Shown here: in pieces, positions 23,755-26,769 of the stretch
How positions within the stretch are numbered: position 1 is the stretch's first letter
How the letters are laid out: the number at the start of each line of letters is the position of its first letter
NCBI GenBank assembly: GCA_900539665.1
Contig: UQCV01000029.1
Span: 1-26,769, forward strand
Direction: 5' to 3'
Source: an uncultured Succinivibrionaceae bacterium
GTDB taxonomy: Bacteria; Pseudomonadota; Gammaproteobacteria; Enterobacterales; Succinivibrionaceae
DNA: 26,769 nt
Program-made: the position numbers and the translations under genes
The notes under the pieces: model-generated
The model's input: only the letters and a program-made list of their open reading frames with translations
What the model was told of the DNA's origin: nothing
Database searches by the model: none

Positions 23755-23898
23755 ATGGCGCCAATTTTTAAGGGGTTGGGGGCGTGGTGTCTTTGGGAGT
23801 AAAATTTTTTTTAATTTTGAGGGATTGGGGGTGAAGGCTTTATGTTGAGAGATTTTTTTTTACGGACTCTGAAGTAAGGCCTAGCTTTAAAATAAGAC
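23755..23898. other. Convergent intergenic spacer
   Basis: An AT-rich spacer with G-runs (GGGGTTGGGGGCG, GGGATTGGGGG). No gene, promoter or repeat of note was seen. Confidence 0.5.
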
Positions 23899-23925
23899 AA
23901 AAAAAACACCGGTAGCCCGGTGTTT
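23899..23925 (-). terminator. Terminator of phoA
   Basis: AAACACCGG (23904-23912) and CCGGTGTTT (23917-23925) pair around TAGC. On the minus strand the hairpin ends in a T8 run (A8 at 23899-23906). It lies about 40 bases past the phoA stop. Confidence 0.85.
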
Positions 23926-23963
23926 GATGTGTTTAATTAAGGGATTAAAGGAGAAGTGTATTA

Positions 23964-25391
23964 TTAGTCTTTAAGGTCAAGCACTTTGGTGATGGTCTTA
24001 AATATGTCGGTCTGGTCAGTTAAACCCATAATGTTGATAGCACCTGGGCCGTAAGCTGCTACACGGAGCTGAGCACCGGTGTGACCTGAGTTGTTTACGT
24101 CGTCAGAGTTACCATAAGATACAGACATTGGGACACCGTCATGGGTGATTACGGCCTGAGTATAGCCTGGAGTCTGAGCATCTGGGTAAACGATCTGAAT
24201 AGCGTGAGCGTGGTCAGCAGTTACAATAACTAAGGTATTGCCGTCTTTCTTAGCAAAATCTAAAGCTACTTGTACTGCTTCATCAAGGTCTATGGTTTCA
24301 CCGAACTGGCCACATGGGTTGTTAGCATGTGCTTGTTTGTCGATAGAAGCGCCTTCAACCTGGAGGAAGAAGCCTTTCTTGTTATTCTTTAAAAGGTCGA
24401 TAGCCTTTGAAGTCATAGAGGCTAAGGTTGGAATGTCGCTAGTTCTGTCAGCATTTACTTCGCAAGTTACGGCAGGCTTATCAATGTTGCCACGAGGTGA
24501 AGCTTGTGGGCCCTTTAAGCGAATTGGCATGTTGCCTTCTGAGAACAAGCCAAGTACTGGAGTTTTTTGGTCAGCCTTTTTTACAGCTTCAAGTTCGCTT
24601 GCGTTAGTTACAATCTTAAAGCCTTCTGCTTTAGCCTGTTCGAGGAGAGTTTTACCAGCATACTTACCAGCAGTTGCAGTTTCCTCAAATGACTTCATAC
24701 CGCCACCTAAAACTACATCAGCACGAGTGGTGATAAGCTGTTCAGAAATTGAGCCAAGACCACCCTTATCTAAAGTGCCATCAGGGCATTTTTCAGCGGT
24801 AGCACTAGGACCGTAGCACTTACGATGAGTTACGTGAGCAAGTAAAACTGCGGGGGTGGCATCCTGAATTTCAGCGGTTGAAACGTCACCGGTAGCTAAA
24901 CCTTTCTTTTTAGCAAGTTCAATAAGGTTTACTTGTGGCTGACCGTTTACGTCAACTGAAATAGCACCGTTGTATGATTTGGTACCAGTAGCCCAAGCGG
25001 TAGCAGAAGCCGCAGAATCGGTTACATAGTCAGGCTTTTTGGTCTTCTTGTTAAGAGAGTAGTGAGTGTACTGACCAGTGATTGGTAATGCATCAAGACC
25101 TTTAAAAGCCCCGCCTGCGCCGTGAGCGTAGTTACGAGCTGCGGTGATTTCGCTGTCCCCCATACCGTCACCAATTAAAAGGATTACGTTCTTAGCATGA
25201 GTCTTGTTTGCAAGAGCAAGTTCAGCAGCATACATGTTCTTCATGTCGCCGTGGATACGGGACGCCCCACCATGAACAGTGATATCGCCAACAGCAGCAC
25301 GATTATAAACGTCATCCTTAGCAGATGCGGTATTGAGAGCAAGAGCTGACGCGGTGGCTAAACATAATACAGAAAGGATTTTCATATCCAT
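23964..25391 (-). CDS. phoA: Periplasmic alkaline phosphatase
   Basis: PhoA hydrolyses phosphomonoesters in the periplasm to release phosphate. The signal peptide ends near ASA/K (residue 24). The metal-ligand block LLIGDGMGDSE, the nucleophile in VTDSAASATAWATG (Ser126), the QDATPAVLLAHVTHRKCYGP block with the phosphate-binding Arg, EGASIDKQAHANNPCGQ, VTADHAHA and SGHTGAQLRVAAYGPGA are all present. Both E. coli cysteine pairs are kept (RKCYG/EKCPD and VTCEV/NPCGQ). The 475-aa length is normal. Two Met codons open the frame; the first (25391) has AGAGG nine bases upstream. No convincing Pho box was found in the 150 bases before it, so phosphate control is not shown. A terminator follows, and no operon partner is seen. 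Confidence 0.97.
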   Translation of the reverse strand: MDMKILSVLCLATASALALNTASAKDDVYNRAAVGDITVHGGASRIHGDMKNMYAAELALANKTHAKNVILLIGDGMGDSEITAARNYAHGAGGAFKGLDALPITGQYTHYSLNKKTKKPDYVTDSAASATAWATGTKSYNGAISVDVNGQPQVNLIELAKKKGLATGDVSTAEIQDATPAVLLAHVTHRKCYGPSATAEKCPDGTLDKGGLGSISEQLITTRADVVLGGGMKSFEETATAGKYAGKTLLEQAKAEGFKIVTNASELEAVKKADQKTPVLGLFSEGNMPIRLKGPQASPRGNIDKPAVTCEVNADRTSDIPTLASMTSKAIDLLKNNKKGFFLQVEGASIDKQAHANNPCGQFGETIDLDEAVQVALDFAKKDGNTLVIVTADHAHAIQIVYPDAQTPGYTQAVITHDGVPMSVSYGNSDDVNNSGHTGAQLRVAAYGPGAINIMGLTDQTDIFKTITKVLDLKD

Positions 25392-25741
25392 TTGGTTGAA
25401 CCTCTATTTTAGATATATTCGATTCTAGGTGATAGGAATTTAGGATCGAGTGTTGGAGTTTGATTTAAACGATGGTTCTACTTTAAAGGATGATTGTTAA
25501 TTGTTCTTACGGTGTATTGTTAAGTTAATTAAAATCATGAGTGGAAAAATTTGCTAAAAAAGAAGATGCGGTAAAATATGTTAAATTCTCGTTTAAGGCC
25601 TTAAAAATAAAGCTTTGAGTCAAAAGAAAAAATAAACCCCGGAGTTAGAAGAAAAATAAAAGCGAGTGTAAATGAGTGCGCTCGCTTAATTAGTTCTGTT
25701 GTTTGTGGTTTATTAAGCGCGGAGCTTAAACCAGGAGTTTT
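25392..25741. other. Intergenic region between eamA-type gene and phoA
   Basis: The region contains the phoA upstream DNA (AT-rich, no clear -35/-10 pair chosen) and the terminator of the EamA gene at 25650-25687. A bulged inverted repeat, GGTTTattAAGC with GCTTAAACC (about 25708-25733), lies right behind the EamA gene. No further gene was seen. Confidence 0.5.
25650..25687 (-). terminator. Terminator of the EamA-family transporter gene
   Basis: AAGCGAG (25660-25666) and CTCGCTT (25681-25687) pair; on the minus strand TTATTTTTC follows. The loop is 14 bases, so strength is moderate. Confidence 0.6.
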
Positions 25742-26623
25742 TTAGCTCGGGCTAAGTGCTTTATCTTTTTTGTGGTTTGAAAGTAAGAGACAGCCAATAA
25801 CCCCGGTAAGAACAATTAGCGCCCCTATGATAGAGCGTGAACTCATGTTTTCATCGAGAATAAACCAAGCGTAAACAGCAGATGAGACCGGTTCAAGGGT
25901 AAAGACCAAGCCTGTTTCTTGCGCGGTGGTATATTTTTGTGCCGTAATTTGCATATAGAAGCAGTAAAAAGTACAGATAACCGAAAGGGTGATAAGTGAA
26001 ATAATTGCGTGTCCAGAACTTGGGAGCACCAAACCTTCCCCCGTAATGGTTTGAGCAATGATGGCTAAGAGGGTGGAAAAAACCACCTGCCAAAAACCAA
26101 GATTTACCGCATCAAAACGTTGGCTAAATACTCGAGTAAAATGAATGTCAATAGCGTAGACTAACCCTGAAAGCAAAGCAAACGCCGCCCCAAGATTAAA
26201 ATCAAGCCCTCCGGAACCAGATAGGAGGTAGAGCCCACACAAAATAACTATAAGCGCCCCGGTGACAGAATGACTTGGGAGGGTGCGCGTGATAAAGATA
26301 TTGATGATAATAACAAAGGCAACCGAGGAAGAGATCAAAAAGCCTACGGTTGAAGCATCTGCAGTTTTTACAGCGTATAGAATAAAAAGTACCATCGCCA
26401 CAATTTGCACCGCCCCTAAAAATGAGGTGTTTAAAAGTGGGAAAGTTGGTTTTTTAAGTTTTTTATGGAAGAAGACTAACATCAAAATGATAGTTAAAAA
26501 GAAGCGGCACGTAATGACGCTAAAGGGAGCCATTTCGGCCCCAATAATTTTCAACAATGGATATGAAAGGCCCCAACCAACAGCAACTGAGGTGAGAGCT
26601 AAGAGGGCAGTTGAATGTTTCAT
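25742..26623 (-). CDS. EamA/DMT-family transporter (RhaT/YdcZ-like fold)
   Basis: This 293-aa integral membrane protein has about ten transmembrane helices in two homologous EamA halves. The first begins LLALTSVAVGWGLSYPLLKI; the second ends EPVSSAVYAWFILDENMS then IIGALIVLTGVIGCLLL. Both halves show the family words: W-G-x-x-x-P-x-K early, and E-P-V near the end preceding a helix. Members export amino acids, drugs or other metabolites by the drug/metabolite transporter mechanism; the substrate cannot be told from sequence. A short Lys-rich tail (NHKKDKALSPS) is cytoplasmic. The ATG at 26623 has no strong ribosome binding site, but the hydrophobic helix starts just after it. Monocistronic, with a terminator at 25650-25687. 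Confidence 0.88.
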   Translation of the reverse strand: MKHSTALLALTSVAVGWGLSYPLLKIIGAEMAPFSVITCRFFLTIILMLVFFHKKLKKPTFPLLNTSFLGAVQIVAMVLFILYAVKTADASTVGFLISSSVAFVIIINIFITRTLPSHSVTGALIVILCGLYLLSGSGGLDFNLGAAFALLSGLVYAIDIHFTRVFSQRFDAVNLGFWQVVFSTLLAIIAQTITGEGLVLPSSGHAIISLITLSVICTFYCFYMQITAQKYTTAQETGLVFTLEPVSSAVYAWFILDENMSSRSIIGALIVLTGVIGCLLLSNHKKDKALSPS

Positions 26624-26769
26624 AGATATAAACCAAAATCTTTACCGTTCTTGAAGTTTTAGATCAGGTATTGAAAAGTTTTGCTTTTTAATAAATTAGA
26701 TGGGGTTAATTAACTGTTACAGCTCACTGAGAATATAGCTATTTTGCTCAGTCATTATTATTCAAAAGT
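26624..26769. other. Upstream region of the EamA gene, window end
   Basis: The region is AT-rich, with a loose inverted repeat ACTGAG...CTCAGT near 26725-26755. No gene and no confident promoter pair was seen before the window ends. Confidence 0.4.

Noticed and set aside
24238..24816. 192-codon plus-strand ORF inside phoA
   Set aside because: The opposite strand encodes conserved alkaline phosphatase; the antisense frame has shadow-like composition and no ribosome binding site.
25392..25560. Search for a Pho box upstream of phoA
   Set aside because: No pair of CTGTCAT-like direct repeats at the right spacing was seen on the minus strand.

Overview
The window looks like a chromosomal segment of an AT-rich gammaproteobacterium. 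The best evidence is a full-length SstT serine/threonine symporter and a PhoA that keeps the E. coli active-site blocks and both cysteine pairs. A gut anaerobe of the Succinivibrionaceae type would fit, but that is inference. Ordinary host genes (sstT, a PC4-type protein with a phosphopantetheinyl transferase, a Sel1-repeat protein, phoA, an EamA transporter) alternate with accessory DNA.

Layout. (1) 1-5980, minus strand: a type I restriction-modification operon, hsdM-hsdS-hsdR. Its HsdS is half size (one target-recognition domain), and a start-less piece of a second hsdS lies beyond hsdR at the window edge. (2) 5981-7071: a long intergenic stretch with tiny ORFs, a good plus-strand promoter and several inverted repeats. 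(3) 7072-8520: sstT and its terminator, abutting a minus-strand fossil of an HK97-type phage portal gene (8510-8812). (4) 8841-10080: a complete class II Fic AMP-transferase gene with a C-terminal winged helix. A TTTCCCTTA motif recurs in its promoter and again behind its stop. (5) About 10290-10585: a remnant of an IS200/IS605-type element that keeps end hairpins, a sigma70 promoter and a highly folded omega-RNA-like tail but no tnpB. (6) 10632-14153: PC4-like gene, coupled PPTase gene, Sel1 gene.

(7) About 14300-16626: a clearly AT-richer island. It holds a possible decayed AbiE module, then a translationally coupled pair (unknown 145-aa protein plus a Fic-fold protein whose catalytic His is replaced by Gln), then a small secreted protein broken by a frameshift at an A6 run. 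(8) 17006-23636: two adjacent, paralogous proteins of about 1,060 residues with divergent TerB_N-like and TerB_C-like regions, followed by two terminators. (9) 23899-26623: phoA and an EamA-family transporter, both on the minus strand.

The most interesting unit is the tandem TerB_N/TerB_C pair, because the ATPase or helicase partners often seen with such proteins are absent. Next come the Fic-variant module, the apparently self-regulated Fic gene and the tnpB-less element. No tRNA, rRNA or CRISPR array was seen. All domain calls are by eye from motifs; no database search was run.
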